IMG/VR virus record: IMGVR_UViG_3300040801_003161
Coordinates: 1 to 36,406 of that record
Length of the DNA stretch: 36,406 nt
Source: a virus
Reading direction: 5' to 3' (one strand)
Shown here: positions 8,000 to 16,425 of the stretch, one piece after another
Numbering within the stretch: position 1 is the first letter of the stretch
Layout: every line of letters begins with the position of its first letter
The notes under the pieces: generated by a model
Told to the model about the DNA's origin: nothing
Databases searched by the model: none
The model's input: the letters and a program-made list of their open reading frames with translations, nothing else
Translations under genes and position numbers: made by a program

Positions 8000-8632
8000 T
8001 TAGCTTGGTACAGTTGCGGTTTCGGTTACGCTGTTAAACGATAAGCCAAGCTCGGGGGAGCCTGTATTGTTTGAGACGTTTGTAACGGCGTTCGTCACCC
8101 TCATATGTATCTCGACCAAATTGCCCACGAGCGAGTCGATTGTATTCCCTAGTGAAAGCGTTACCCCACCGGTCGCTGAATCCAGACCTGCACTTGAGGT
8201 TGCGAGTTTTATTTCGGTTTCCTCATGCTTTGCGCCTACAAATTCCCAAGTGATATCATTATCTGAAACGGTTGTGCCAATACCGCTGGTCGGCCAAGTC
8301 GGCTCGGTCGAACCATCGGATGTGCCTGCCACAGTACATACATAGCGATAGCCATTTTCGTTTCCGCTAGACGGCTGAACGCTATCCCCGACGGAAAAAG
8401 ACGTCCCGGTAGTCCAATTCGTTAAGAGGTCAACGATGTCTAATTCTATGTTATCGACCCCGGGATTTGTGGTGGTTTGGAGCTGCCTATTTGCAGTTAA
8501 GCTGCCCAAATAAAGTACAAAATCCTGATCGTTATCACTTAAATCGGTATTGTGTACCAGTTGATATAAGCCGGAAAATTCCGTCAATAAATCATCACTA
8601 GTGCTAAGTAAAAAACTATCCCAAGTCGCCAT
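8000..8632 (-). CDS. Tail protein with a carbohydrate-binding-like segment
   Basis: The 210-residue protein follows the tape measure gene. Residues about 93-132 hold a SVGDSVQPSSG segment followed by EPTWPTSGIGTTVSDNDITW, a pattern frequent in phage fibre-associated proteins and resembling small carbohydrate-binding domains. The rest is beta-rich with many Thr/Ser and no cysteine outside that segment. It probably forms part of the distal tail. The exact role is inferred from order. Confidence 0.5.
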   Translation of the reverse strand: MATWDSFLLSTSDDLLTEFSGLYQLVHNTDLSDNDQDFVLYLGSLTANRQLQTTTNPGVDNIELDIVDLLTNWTTGTSFSVGDSVQPSSGNENGYRYVCTVAGTSDGSTEPTWPTSGIGTTVSDNDITWEFVGAKHEETEIKLATSSAGLDSATGGVTLSLGNTIDSLVGNLVEIHMRVTNAVTNVSNNTGSPELGLSFNSVTETATVPS

Positions 8633-8635
8633 AAT

Positions 8636-10357
8636 CTATCCCTTTATTGTTTTGGCAGCATTCCTAGCTGTCTCTTGTATTTGCTTATCAACCGCTTTTT
8701 GTAATTCTTGCGAAGTTGTAACCTCGGCAAGAAAACCTTTATCCGCTTTGACGTTAATATTTACATTTACTTTTTGCTCTTGTTTGTTATTAACGAATTT
8801 TTGAAGCTCAGCCAAAGCGCCCTCCATACCGATTGTATTTCGGCCTGAACGTTGTGCCGTTGATACTAGGTTTTCAAGCTTTGAAATATCGTCTTTTATT
8901 GAGGTTTCATTAAAAGTTTTTGTTTGGCCGTTAACGCTTCCTGTGAAAGACCCCACGCCTTGGGTAGTTTTCCTATAGATATCTTGTACTAATCGGTCGA
9001 ATTGATCTGACCTATGTATTGGGTTTTTATTATCGGTTTTTTTATCAAGCCCTAGGATTCTAGTTAGCTCTGATTGACCTGCTTGTTGTTGCATCTTACT
9101 CAAAAAGTCATCGACCGCGTTACCTGATAAACGAATCTTGTCAGCCGTTTCTTTGGTTGAGTCGGCAAGCTCTACATAGTTATCGCGGACTTTGGTTTGG
9201 CTTTCTTCAAGTTGCCCGAGTATTTTGCCGATCCCTGTATCTTTGTATAAGTCAAAAGCCCCAGAGCCTGAATCTTGCTGAAACTTATCGTTTGCAGCTA
9301 GTCCTTGCCTTAATGTTTCACGCAAGCCTTGAAAGAAAGAATCAGCCGACTCACCTGTTCCACGGATAGAGTTATATTGATCTCTAACGGTTCCAATAAC
9401 GGCAGGGTCGGTGGTTCCGGCAGCGATAGCCTTACCGACTATATTAAGTCTTGCAATAATTCCATAGACCTCATTAGTTAAACGTTTCGCTTTTTGAATA
9501 ATCCAATCAATTGAGTTTGCTATGGTTTGAAAAGCGGTGATAAAACTTTCTGCCATTGCGCTTACAAATTTAACGATTGCATTTGCTACCTTATCAATAC
9601 CACCTGACTTTTGTATAAATTCGGTTACATATTCAACAAGCCTGCGCATAGGCTCGGCAGCTCGTGCGGTAATTGCTTTACCAAGACCGTCAAATATAGT
9701 TGATAACTTTGTTTTGGCATCGTTGTAAGCTTCAACAGCTCTTGCTTGCTGCTCGGTGATTCTTATACCTAAAGACTCAAATTCTTGGCCTGTTTTTTCT
9801 AGGTTTGAATTAAAGGTGTTTACTAAGCCAACACCCTCGGTATCAAATATCTGCATAGCCAAGCGAACCTGATCGCCCCTAGTGCCAATATTTTGCATAG
9901 CCTTAGCAATGGCATTAAATTGCTCCTCTGGCTTTAATTGTGCCAAACCCTGTGCTGATAGCCCTAGCTCTTGGAGCGCTTTAGTAGCAACACCTGACCC
10001 TTGCGCTGCTTCCGAGACGCGCCTTACCATACGCTGCAATGAAGTGCCTAGGGTTTCGGCGCTAATCCCCGATAACGCTGCTTGATATTGGAGTTTTTGT
10101 AGCTCGCCAACGGTGGTGCCGAGCTTAGTTGCGGTTTTGGCAAGCTTGTCAATTTCATCTGCTTGGTTGTTTATCATCCGGGTTAATAAGGCAAACGCAC
10201 CTGTGGCAAGCGTAGCAATAGCGCCCCCAATTAAAGCGATATGTTTAGCAGCGTCTTTGGCAAAGCTTCTCACAGACTTGGTCGCGTTGTTTAAACTTGA
10301 CCTTAACTTTGAGTCTTTAGCCGATAATTGAACAATCAGATTTGCTATTGTTGCCAT
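8636..10357 (-). CDS. Tape measure protein
   Basis: The 573-residue protein sets tail length in siphoviruses. It is largely helical, with a phage-type start (MATIANLIVQLSAKDSKLRSSL), a hydrophobic stretch at about 40-62 (HIALIGGAIATLATGAFALL), and Ala/Gln-rich helices such as the ATKLGTTVGELQKLQYQAA segment seen in this family. It is the longest uninterrupted helical gene of the tail module and lies directly after the two chaperone genes, the canonical position. It is short for a tape measure, so a short tail is expected. Confidence 0.85.
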   Translation of the reverse strand: MATIANLIVQLSAKDSKLRSSLNNATKSVRSFAKDAAKHIALIGGAIATLATGAFALLTRMINNQADEIDKLAKTATKLGTTVGELQKLQYQAALSGISAETLGTSLQRMVRRVSEAAQGSGVATKALQELGLSAQGLAQLKPEEQFNAIAKAMQNIGTRGDQVRLAMQIFDTEGVGLVNTFNSNLEKTGQEFESLGIRITEQQARAVEAYNDAKTKLSTIFDGLGKAITARAAEPMRRLVEYVTEFIQKSGGIDKVANAIVKFVSAMAESFITAFQTIANSIDWIIQKAKRLTNEVYGIIARLNIVGKAIAAGTTDPAVIGTVRDQYNSIRGTGESADSFFQGLRETLRQGLAANDKFQQDSGSGAFDLYKDTGIGKILGQLEESQTKVRDNYVELADSTKETADKIRLSGNAVDDFLSKMQQQAGQSELTRILGLDKKTDNKNPIHRSDQFDRLVQDIYRKTTQGVGSFTGSVNGQTKTFNETSIKDDISKLENLVSTAQRSGRNTIGMEGALAELQKFVNNKQEQKVNVNINVKADKGFLAEVTTSQELQKAVDKQIQETARNAAKTIKG

Positions 10358-10359
10358 GC

Positions 10360-10602
10360 TTAATTACCTCTAACGCCAAACATGGACTTAAGCGCTTGGA
10401 TATACTCTTCCCTTGATAGCTCTTGCGATTTCTTAAGCTCTAGCTCTTTGTTATAGTTTTCGAGCCAGTCGTTATCGCAAGTCTTATCAAAAGCCATCCA
10501 TTCGGCAATTTCTACCGAATTCAAGTCCCTGTATAGCTCATTAACAGTCTTGCCGAGCCGTTCCGCCAAATGAAAAGCATATCGGCGAAACGGTCGGCTC
10601 AT
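10360..10602 (-). CDS. Tail assembly chaperone, T-like downstream part
   Basis: The 80-residue protein resembles the lambda gpT-like domain (AFHLAERLGKTVNELYRDLNSVEIAEWMAF). Such proteins are usually made as the C-terminal part of a frameshifted fusion with the upstream chaperone. Its ATG overlaps the upstream stop by one base. The -1 frame entered at the slippery site at 10605-10611 leads directly into this ORF. It may be expressed by frameshift, by coupled initiation, or by both. Confidence 0.75.
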   Translation of the reverse strand: MSRPFRRYAFHLAERLGKTVNELYRDLNSVEIAEWMAFDKTCDNDWLENYNKELELKKSQELSREEYIQALKSMFGVRGN

Positions 10603-10949
10603 TAGTTTTTTGCTAAGCTATCCACGTCGTCTTGGCTTATTAAATTAAGCTCTTGCGATACTTCAAAGATGCGTTGTAGGGCTGCAGCCGATTTTCGACC
10701 TAGCTTTAAGACATCCTTTTCATCGAATAACAGCTCACCTTCCTCATCAACCAAAGACGCAGCTGCTAACTTAGCGCGTATATTTTGCAGGTTTGTTCCA
10801 CCGTTTTTGCCAACAACAGACGACTCAAAAGCATCTCTTGCTTGCGATGACATTGTTGAAACGATAACCTCACCGCCCCATTCCGGTACTTTGACGACTA
10901 CCGTTTTTTTGTCATCAGCGCTTAATATTTGTTCTTTTGATAAAGCCAT
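10602..10949 (-). CDS. Tail assembly chaperone, G-like upstream part
   Basis: The 115-residue protein lies between the tail tube genes and the tape measure, the position of lambda gpG. It begins with a DDKKTVVVKVPEWGGEVIV segment typical of these chaperones, which keep the tape measure protein soluble during tail assembly. It ends in the slippery sequence and a stop codon. A -1 shift would add L plus 80 residues, making a fusion of about 196 residues. Confidence 0.75.
   Translation of the reverse strand: MALSKEQILSADDKKTVVVKVPEWGGEVIVSTMSSQARDAFESSVVGKNGGTNLQNIRAKLAAASLVDEEGELLFDEKDVLKLGRKSAAALQRIFEVSQELNLISQDDVDSLAKN
10605..10611 (-). promoter_or_regulatory. Slippery heptamer A AAA AAC for -1 frameshifting
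   Basis: On the minus strand the chaperone gene ends with codons GCA AAA AAC TAA, so A AAA AAC is in the exact X XXY YYZ register. It sits directly before the stop. Slipping back one base gives CTA ATG AGC, which is the frame of the downstream T-like gene. Confidence 0.75.
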
Positions 10950-10974
10950 TTTAACTTCCTTATTGTTATAGTTA

Positions 10975-11391
10975 TCAAGTTGCAGCGTAAACAGGATCGC
11001 CTGTTATCTTAATAGGGATAGTCCCTGTTATACTTTGGTCGACACCGCCGTTAATCGGTAGCGCTTTCACATATCCGTTGAAAGTAATGGTGCCATAATC
11101 GGTAATAGTTAAAACAAATTCGCGTGTCGCGCCTAAGTCAGCAGCGGACTTACATTCGGCTTGACCGACATCATTGGGGTCTCTAAAAACATCAACGTTA
11201 ACGGATCCGCCGTCTTGCAATCCTTGTCTAAAAGTCATGAATTCGGTATCGGCAAACGTAGTCTCATCAATGTCAGGAGCTTCCCCGTCAAAACCTGTAT
11301 AGCCTGTGATTTCCCCTATCGCCACAGGGCTTCCGCCTGAATCGGCGATTGTAAGGGTTGTCCCTTGCGCTGGTAAAAAAGTTATAGCCAT
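10975..11391 (-). CDS. Tail tube protein, second of two paralogues
   Basis: The 138-residue protein is a tail tube-type protein, clearly related to the product of the neighbouring gene at 11407. Both share GFDGEAPDIDETT- or GLDGQATDKDRTT-like segments, a QGLQDGG/QGLRDGG motif, an FRDPNDVGQ/FRDPTDPGQ motif and a final FNGYVKAL/FNCYVKSL strand. Tube proteins stack in rings to form the channel for DNA. One may be the main tube and the other a minor or tail-end variant. AAGGAG precedes the ATG. Confidence 0.75.
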   Translation of the reverse strand: MAITFLPAQGTTLTIADSGGSPVAIGEITGYTGFDGEAPDIDETTFADTEFMTFRQGLQDGGSVNVDVFRDPNDVGQAECKSAADLGATREFVLTITDYGTITFNGYVKALPINGGVDQSITGTIPIKITGDPVYAAT

Positions 11392-11406
11392 TTCTTAATC
11401 TCCTTA

Positions 11407-11808
11407 TTAAGACCACACAGGTTTGCTGATAACCTTCAAGTTTAAAGTACCTTGATGGTCTTCATTCTTTTGAGCGCCTAAAGTCAAACTTTTGACATAA
11501 CAGTTGAACGTAACAACATCCCCTGATGCTAAAGTAAGAACGGCGACCGAATTTGTCCGTGCGGTTTTTAAGGCAAGTGCTGCGCTTTGCCCCGGATCGG
11601 TAGGGTCTCTGAATAGCTCGATTGAGAAATTACCACCATCCCTTAGCCCTTGCGCAAATTCACGCGCTGTAGAATCGAGCGTGGTTCTATCCTTATCGGT
11701 AGCCTGACCGTCAAGACCTGAAAAGCTAATCATTCCGCCAACAGTTCGAGCGACAGAGCCTGTATCTTCCAAGGTAAATGTGCAACCTTGCGAGCTTAAT
11801 TTTCCCAT
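11407..11808 (-). CDS. Tail tube protein, first of two paralogues
   Basis: The encoded protein has 133 residues. The start at 11808 is taken from GGGAG 7 nt before it, and it leaves an intergenic gap instead of a 19-bp overlap. The sequence matches the next gene over most of its length (LDGQATDKDRTTLDS, QGLRDGGNFSIELFRDPTDPGQ, FNCYVKSLTLG). It immediately follows the tail terminator, the usual place for the major tail tube gene. Having two adjacent copies suggests division of labour in the tail. Confidence 0.75.
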   Translation of the reverse strand: MGKLSSQGCTFTLEDTGSVARTVGGMISFSGLDGQATDKDRTTLDSTAREFAQGLRDGGNFSIELFRDPTDPGQSAALALKTARTNSVAVLTLASGDVVTFNCYVKSLTLGAQKNEDHQGTLNLKVISKPVWS

Positions 11809-11819
11809 GTTAACTCCCT

Positions 11820-12224
11820 TTAATTTTTGGCATAACACCTATACTGGATGTCAATTTGAGCTTTATACCAAGACTCCTCACGGCCAACATAACGAGGCGT
11901 TATCGCTCCAATATGCACCTCTGTATCACCGTTTGTTAGGACTTGACCCTCAAATAATGTATAAATATTGTTTACTATTACCCTAAGCCTCGAAGTTCCT
12001 TGTCCGAGGGGTATGTAAACGTCCACTTGATAAATGCCCCTGCTTTCTTGATCCCAATCAAAATCAACAAGCTCTGAATCCGCCGGAACCATGAAAGGAG
12101 CTATAAACGTGGTATTTTCCGACGGTTCAAAGTCTACATTTTCCCAAGCAATCTCAGGTTTTGGGTCTAACGCATTGAGCTTTATATCAAGCGCTTGGCA
12201 AAGCTCTGAGTACCAATCGCTCAT
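11820..12224 (-). CDS. Tail terminator (DUF4128-like)
   Basis: The 134-residue protein has the pattern of siphovirus tail terminators: an N-terminal helix, a central strand set with VPADSELVDFDWDQESRGIY, and a YQVDVYIPLGQGTSR segment typical of DUF4128. It would stop tail polymerisation and join the tail to the connector. It overlaps the upstream gene and precedes the two tube genes, which fits the usual order. Confidence 0.7.
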   Translation of the reverse strand: MSDWYSELCQALDIKLNALDPKPEIAWENVDFEPSENTTFIAPFMVPADSELVDFDWDQESRGIYQVDVYIPLGQGTSRLRVIVNNIYTLFEGQVLTNGDTEVHIGAITPRYVGREESWYKAQIDIQYRCYAKN

Positions 12225-12688
12225 ACTTTGTTACCTCTTGCCTCTTGGTTTATGTAAGGCAAAAACTTTAAAACGGTTGATCGCATCATTCCTTGAGGCC
12301 GTTGCTTTCTTGACCAGCCTCCGTTTTCAACGCGGTCGGCATAGGGTAGATTGTTAGTTAAAAACATAAGGTCATCTATGCTATAAGCCTTTGTTACACG
12401 TTGAACGCTTGCATTTGCATCGCTTCCGCCTTTATCTGCTTTTGATACTTCGCCTGTAGCAGGTCTTTTAAGCGTTGCCTGCCAATTGTTTCTCAACCTT
12501 CCGCCTATATAGCCCTTTGGCTGTAATTGGCCTGTGTTCTTTTCGTTAATCTTCCAAAGCTTTCTGTTACCAACAGGGGTGACCCTTATAATTTCGCCAA
12601 ATAAACGCAAAGCCGTACCTCGGACTGTCTTTTCGCAAGCGTCGATGATAATTTTTTCAGCTCTGGCCATTTCGCTAGTAAACGTCAT
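12221..12688 (-). CDS. Neck protein, HK97 gp10-like
   Basis: The 155-residue basic protein contains FLTNNLPYADRVENGGWSRK near residues 110-130, a motif of the HK97 gp10/tail-completion group in which NLPYA and an E-x-G-W-S run recur. These proteins bridge the head connector and the tail. It overlaps both neighbours by a few bases, within the standard connector series. Confidence 0.7.
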   Translation of the reverse strand: MTFTSEMARAEKIIIDACEKTVRGTALRLFGEIIRVTPVGNRKLWKINEKNTGQLQPKGYIGGRLRNNWQATLKRPATGEVSKADKGGSDANASVQRVTKAYSIDDLMFLTNNLPYADRVENGGWSRKQRPQGMMRSTVLKFLPYINQEARGNKV

Positions 12689-13044
12689 ATCCTTACCTGT
12701 AAGTCGTACAATACATCCTCGCCGTTAACGACCTCTTTTAGCGCGTCAATAACACGGTATCTAACGCCCCCGACCGTTACTTTATCGCCTTGTTTTGGCT
12801 CATAATCGGTTACGTTAACTAAAAGCCTGACATCCTTTTCTTGTATATTTGTCAGGTTTATTTCGGTTTTCTTATAGTTTTGAGGAACACATACACCTTC
12901 CCAAGTTAAAGGGGAGCCGTTTGTTACATCGCCACTTGTAGGGTCAAAAGACCCACCCAAAGGACGCTCAAAATCGCAAGCTTGACCAAATTCGGTTATA
13001 AGCTCTAAGGATAAAGCTTGAAACTCATCAGATAGCTCGCTCAT
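12685..13044 (-). CDS. Head-tail stopper or adaptor
   Basis: The 119-residue beta-rich protein contains a LVNVTDYEPKQGDKVTVGG segment and a final YRVIDALKEVVNGEDVLYDLQVR. That pattern is typical of small head closure proteins that follow the adaptor in siphovirus gene order. ATGA overlap joins it to the adaptor gene. Identity rests on order and strand pattern. Confidence 0.6.
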   Translation of the reverse strand: MSELSDEFQALSLELITEFGQACDFERPLGGSFDPTSGDVTNGSPLTWEGVCVPQNYKKTEINLTNIQEKDVRLLVNVTDYEPKQGDKVTVGGVRYRVIDALKEVVNGEDVLYDLQVRI

Positions 13045-13529
13045 GCGTGTGTTACCGAAAACTCAAAACCATTGTTATAGCCCGAGCCTAAAAGCTTGGC
13101 TAACTTGTTATATAAGGCGTTAGGTGTGGCATATTCGGTGCCACCGTCCGCGTATTCTTTAGAAATTGAACCAACCTGCACGCGCTTAACTAAACGCTCT
13201 CTTACGGCTAGTGGGCTGTTTCCTTGATATACAGCAATCGCTGCCTCATACTGGCTCTCAATTAAATCATTGGGTATTTCATCGACGTCGATTTCATAGC
13301 CGTCAATAACTAAACCCTCGCGTGGGAATTGCAACGGCTGAGCTTTGGTGTATTTAATACCGCCAAAATCAACGTATTCAATTATGTCCATGGCTTGGAT
13401 TAGATATTGTTCGCGGTCTGCAGTAGGTATTGTAATGCCACGCGCCGAGGCATAAGTTGTTAACCCTGCCTCGGTTCCGTAGCTATTGGCACCTGTTACT
13501 ATTGACCCGTCTTCGACTACGATAGTCAT
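13041..13529 (-). CDS. Head-tail connector adaptor, DnaT-like
   Basis: The 162-residue protein has the layout of phage connector adaptors annotated as DnaT-like. A GANSYGTEAGLTTYASARG start is followed by a QAMDIIEY helix, LQFPREGLVIDG, and a helix ending IESQYEAAIAVYQG. It would bind the portal and receive the head closure proteins. AAGGGG lies before the ATG. Confidence 0.75.
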   Translation of the reverse strand: MTIVVEDGSIVTGANSYGTEAGLTTYASARGITIPTADREQYLIQAMDIIEYVDFGGIKYTKAQPLQFPREGLVIDGYEIDVDEIPNDLIESQYEAAIAVYQGNSPLAVRERLVKRVQVGSISKEYADGGTEYATPNALYNKLAKLLGSGYNNGFEFSVTHA

Positions 13530-13546
13530 CCATGACCCCTTCTTTC

Positions 13547-14056
13547 TTAAACTTCGCCTATAATAACGATGTCATAACTTGCAGCAGCGCCTGAGTCGGC
13601 GTTAGCAATATCTAGCACATCCCCTGTGCTTGCGGTTACTACAAAGCCTGTGGCTGCAGGATTTGACAAAACAAAATGACCGCCGGGAGGTATGATAATC
13701 TTATCAGTATCATCGCCAAATATTGTCCCAAAAGCGTTAGCATTACCGCCGACCTCCAAGTTGTCACCATTGGTTGATGCCGCTGAAATACGAATATATT
13801 TTATTGATGTAAACGTTAAAGTCGTACCAAAAGCATTTGTAAGACCGCCTGCTAAGTCCAAAGAGTCGGTGCTGGAAGCGTTGACACTTCGAGTATCATC
13901 AAAACGCTGGTTAGCTTGGTTTGCAGCGGTTCCATTTGCAAATGTAATGGTTTGCGTATCGTTAAGCTTTGAGCTAATTGTTGATAGCTCAGATGCATCA
14001 CCGACAAGGTTTGAAACTTCTTTAATCGTTACGGTTGCCGTCAATGTTTCTGCCAT
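13547..14056 (-). CDS. Putative virion surface protein
   Basis: The 169-residue beta-rich protein is high in Ala, Thr, Ser, Asn and Gly and has no cysteine. It contains IIIPPGGHFVLSNPAATGFVVT, a pattern found in decoration or appendage proteins of phages. It lies between a short charged gene and the connector genes. A capsid surface or minor structural role is inferred from composition and position. Confidence 0.5.
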   Translation of the reverse strand: MAETLTATVTIKEVSNLVGDASELSTISSKLNDTQTITFANGTAANQANQRFDDTRSVNASSTDSLDLAGGLTNAFGTTLTFTSIKYIRISAASTNGDNLEVGGNANAFGTIFGDDTDKIIIPPGGHFVLSNPAATGFVVTASTGDVLDIANADSGAAASYDIVIIGEV

Positions 14057-14068
14057 GATAGTGCCTCT

Positions 14069-14293
14069 TTATTTTTTAGGTTTTTTGTCATCCTTGGCTT
14101 CAACCTTCTCAGGCTCGGCCACCTCTTGGGGTTTGACCGCTGGTTGCTTTACAGGCTCAGGTTCAGGCTTTTCTTTTGTATAAAATCCAATAGCCAGCGC
14201 CTCTTTAGCATCAATCGGCTCAAATACACGCTCTTTGCCGTTTCGGTCGTATAAAGTAACTCTTTTATCAGCGTCTCTTTTTACTTCGCTCAT
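14069..14293 (-). CDS. Small protein with a Pro/Glu/Lys tail
   Basis: The 74-residue protein has a short N-terminal segment (YDRNGKERVFEPIDAKEALAIGFY) and a low-complexity EPEPVKQ and EPEKVEAKDDKK tail that is probably disordered. Genes of this shape occur between the capsid and connector genes of many phages, where their role is unknown. AAGGA precedes the ATG. Confidence 0.6.
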   Translation of the reverse strand: MSEVKRDADKRVTLYDRNGKERVFEPIDAKEALAIGFYTKEKPEPEPVKQPAVKPQEVAEPEKVEAKDDKKPKK

Positions 14294-14321
14294 TTTATTT
14301 CCTTATAAAATAACCCTAAAC

Positions 14322-14344
14322 AGGCCGGGAATTTCGCCCGGCCT
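14322..14344 (-). terminator. GC-rich hairpin after the capsid genes
   Basis: AGGCCGGG and CCCGGCCT form a perfect 8-bp stem with a 7-nt loop, the strongest hairpin in the structural region. It lies between two leftward structural genes. The run of T after it in the leftward direction is weak, so partial termination or protection of the upstream capsid mRNA are both possible. Confidence 0.6.
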
Positions 14345-14361
14345 AGGGACTGGAGATGTTC

Positions 14362-14991
14362 TTAATTTTGACCAACGTTCGCCCAAAGAAACTCAATAGT
14401 CCCTGTAAAGTGACCAGTTTCGGCTGTATGAGCTGCATTGTCGTCAACTACAAAATTCAAAAATAAGTCTTTAGCCGTTGCAGTACCGTCAAACCAACGA
14501 GCGCCGGATTCCGTCAAAGCGGTGGCAATCGTTACGGCATCGCAATTTGCAACCTTTGAAGATGCTTGAGTCAAAGCGGTAGATTGCAAGATATCGGCTT
14601 CCGTACCTGTTAACGTCGCACCTGTTGTTGCGGTAGCGCTACCCAAAGCAACGTCACCATCAAATGCATCAATAAAAGGCGCTGGCAAAGTTAAATCGCC
14701 GTTAATTACGCAACCAAGCGTGCATAATAGACCAACCGGAAAGTCATATACCTGTACGCCACCATATTGGGCTACACCTGCATCATCAGAGATGCTAATA
14801 GGCAAAGCGGTGCAGGTTAGCTTTGTACGGTTAATAACCCCATTACCAAAGTTTTCGACAGCAATATAATCTTGAACGGCTCCGGGAACTAACCCAAAAC
14901 CGCCATTGTTATCATCAAAAACTTGGATCGTCTGAGGCTTACGCACGTTTGCATTGATTTCTTTATAACCATCAACGTATTTATCAGACAT
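14362..14991 (-). CDS. Structural protein, unrecognised
   Basis: The 209-residue protein is rich in Ala, Thr, Gly and Asp, with a first half containing VYDFPVGLLCTLGCVINGDLT and a terminal TGHFTGTIEFLWANVGQN. It follows the capsid cement-like gene and precedes the GC-rich hairpin, so a head decoration role is likely. No named family is recognised. AAGGGG precedes the ATG. Confidence 0.5.
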   Translation of the reverse strand: MSDKYVDGYKEINANVRKPQTIQVFDDNNGGFGLVPGAVQDYIAVENFGNGVINRTKLTCTALPISISDDAGVAQYGGVQVYDFPVGLLCTLGCVINGDLTLPAPFIDAFDGDVALGSATATTGATLTGTEADILQSTALTQASSKVANCDAVTIATALTESGARWFDGTATAKDLFLNFVVDDNAAHTAETGHFTGTIEFLWANVGQN

Positions 14992-15000
14992 GTCATCCCC

Positions 15001-15423
15001 TTATTGTTTCTTTGCCAAGAAAGCAGAGAAGTTGATCCCTGTAGCAACATCACCTGCTACGTGCGTAAATACGCGCACATAACGGTAAAGGGTGCCAGCT
15101 TCCTCATTACGGAAAGGGATAACATAGCGACCTGCAGACGATAGCGCTGCGTCCATAGGTACTACCAAGTTACCAAAAACCTTTTTAGCAAGGCATACTG
15201 AACCTGAGCTCATAGCAGCTACGTTTGAACCTTCTAAGCATACGTTATAGATTTCATCGCCTGTTGCAATTTCGCAAGCGCTTAAATCTATAACCAAATA
15301 ACCGTCGACCAAGCCTTCGCCAAGATCAAGGATAGTGGTTTCGCTTGTAGTCGATGCAACAAGCCCTGCCTCTTTAAGCTCAAGGTCGGCATCGAAAACA
15401 AACTGTGAGTATTGATTAGCCAT
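15001..15423 (-). CDS. Capsid cement protein, Bbp16-like
   Basis: The 140-residue protein resembles the Bordetella phage BPP-1 Bbp16-type cement: YLVIDLSACEIATGDEIY in the first half and a C-terminal GTLYRYVRVFTHVAG followed by TGINFSAFLAKK. These proteins bind the outside of the capsid and stabilise it. It lies directly after the major capsid gene, as in that phage group. GGGAG precedes the ATG. Confidence 0.7.
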   Translation of the reverse strand: MANQYSQFVFDADLELKEAGLVASTTSETTILDLGEGLVDGYLVIDLSACEIATGDEIYNVCLEGSNVAAMSSGSVCLAKKVFGNLVVPMDAALSSAGRYVIPFRNEEAGTLYRYVRVFTHVAGDVATGINFSAFLAKKQ

Positions 15424-15437
15424 TATTAATCTCCCTA

Positions 15438-16376
15438 TTAAGCCACTACAGCTTCGTCAGATATTGACCAAAGTCTTGTAACAGCTCGGCCATTGTAAAT
15501 TGCGACACCGTTATACCATTCGACCCGAGTTCTAAACTTAGGTGAATCTTGCAATTCGCCAAGGTCGCGAGCGTTAACAGAGCCGTTTTGAATTCCAGTT
15601 AACATTCCGTCTGCCATTGAAACAACATAGATTGATGTTGCCGTAGCAGTTCCTGAAGTTGCAGCCTCGTTAAAGCCTAGGATTTCATTACCTTCATGGT
15701 CTAGGTCAACAATAAGAATCGGCAGGCCGTCATACATTGTCACTTTTTTACCAAATTGGTCGACAGTGTAATCAATTTGACCACCGACACTGGTCTTACG
15801 AGCAGCAACGGTCAAATGACGACGCATTTTCTTATTCATGATTAGATGGGTAGGGTTCAACGTTTGGTCGATTGCCTCATCAAGCTTGGCAAGACTTAGC
15901 TCTGAACCGTTGGCATCTGAACCTGCAGCGATTTTTTGATCGCCTACGACACGCGCTTGAAGACCGTCAAGTTCACGAGGGTCTGAAAGCATATCGCCTT
16001 TTATGAATTTCTTAGTCCAAGCAGCAGCAAGTGCGCGAACCTTCATAGCCTCTTGAACCGAGCGATGTTGCATACCCATAGTGTCGATAATGTATTTATC
16101 AACGTCTAGGTCGCCCCCGGCAATGACTAAGCTTTCTGTTTGAGGGTTTAGGATACCTGTTGATGCTGTATAAGCCTCGTTTACGCCCCTAAAACCAATC
16201 CCGGGATATTGACCCTCGCGGTTATATTTGAGCGCGTTACCTTGAATGTTATCGAAAGGCAAAAATTGCAAGATATCAGACGACCCGGTATAAAGCTCGA
16301 TAATAGCTTCACGCAGGTCGTCACCTTGCCCATTTATACGATTGAGCTTTTCAGCTTCTAAAAGTGTAAGAGCCAT
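15438..16376 (-). CDS. Major capsid protein
   Basis: The 312-residue protein occupies the major capsid position, after the scaffold and before the cement protein. It contains FDNIQGNALKYNREGQYPGI, AWTKKFIKGDMLSDPRELDG and the usual capsid-type MNKKMRRHLTVAAR helix, ending in an RVEWYNGVAIYNGRAVTRL strand pattern. It is expected to have the HK97 fold. There is no N-terminal delta domain, consistent with the separate scaffold gene. Confidence 0.85.
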   Translation of the reverse strand: MALTLLEAEKLNRINGQGDDLREAIIELYTGSSDILQFLPFDNIQGNALKYNREGQYPGIGFRGVNEAYTASTGILNPQTESLVIAGGDLDVDKYIIDTMGMQHRSVQEAMKVRALAAAWTKKFIKGDMLSDPRELDGLQARVVGDQKIAAGSDANGSELSLAKLDEAIDQTLNPTHLIMNKKMRRHLTVAARKTSVGGQIDYTVDQFGKKVTMYDGLPILIVDLDHEGNEILGFNEAATSGTATATSIYVVSMADGMLTGIQNGSVNARDLGELQDSPKFRTRVEWYNGVAIYNGRAVTRLWSISDEAVVA

Positions 16377-16425
16377 ATTTATTCATCCTTAAATAAAATT
16401 TACTAGCTCTTGAGATGCTTATTCG

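Noticed and set aside
7422-8345. Several rightward ORFs over the fibre and tail genes
   Set aside because: They are antisense to well-supported tail genes and have no ribosome-binding sites.
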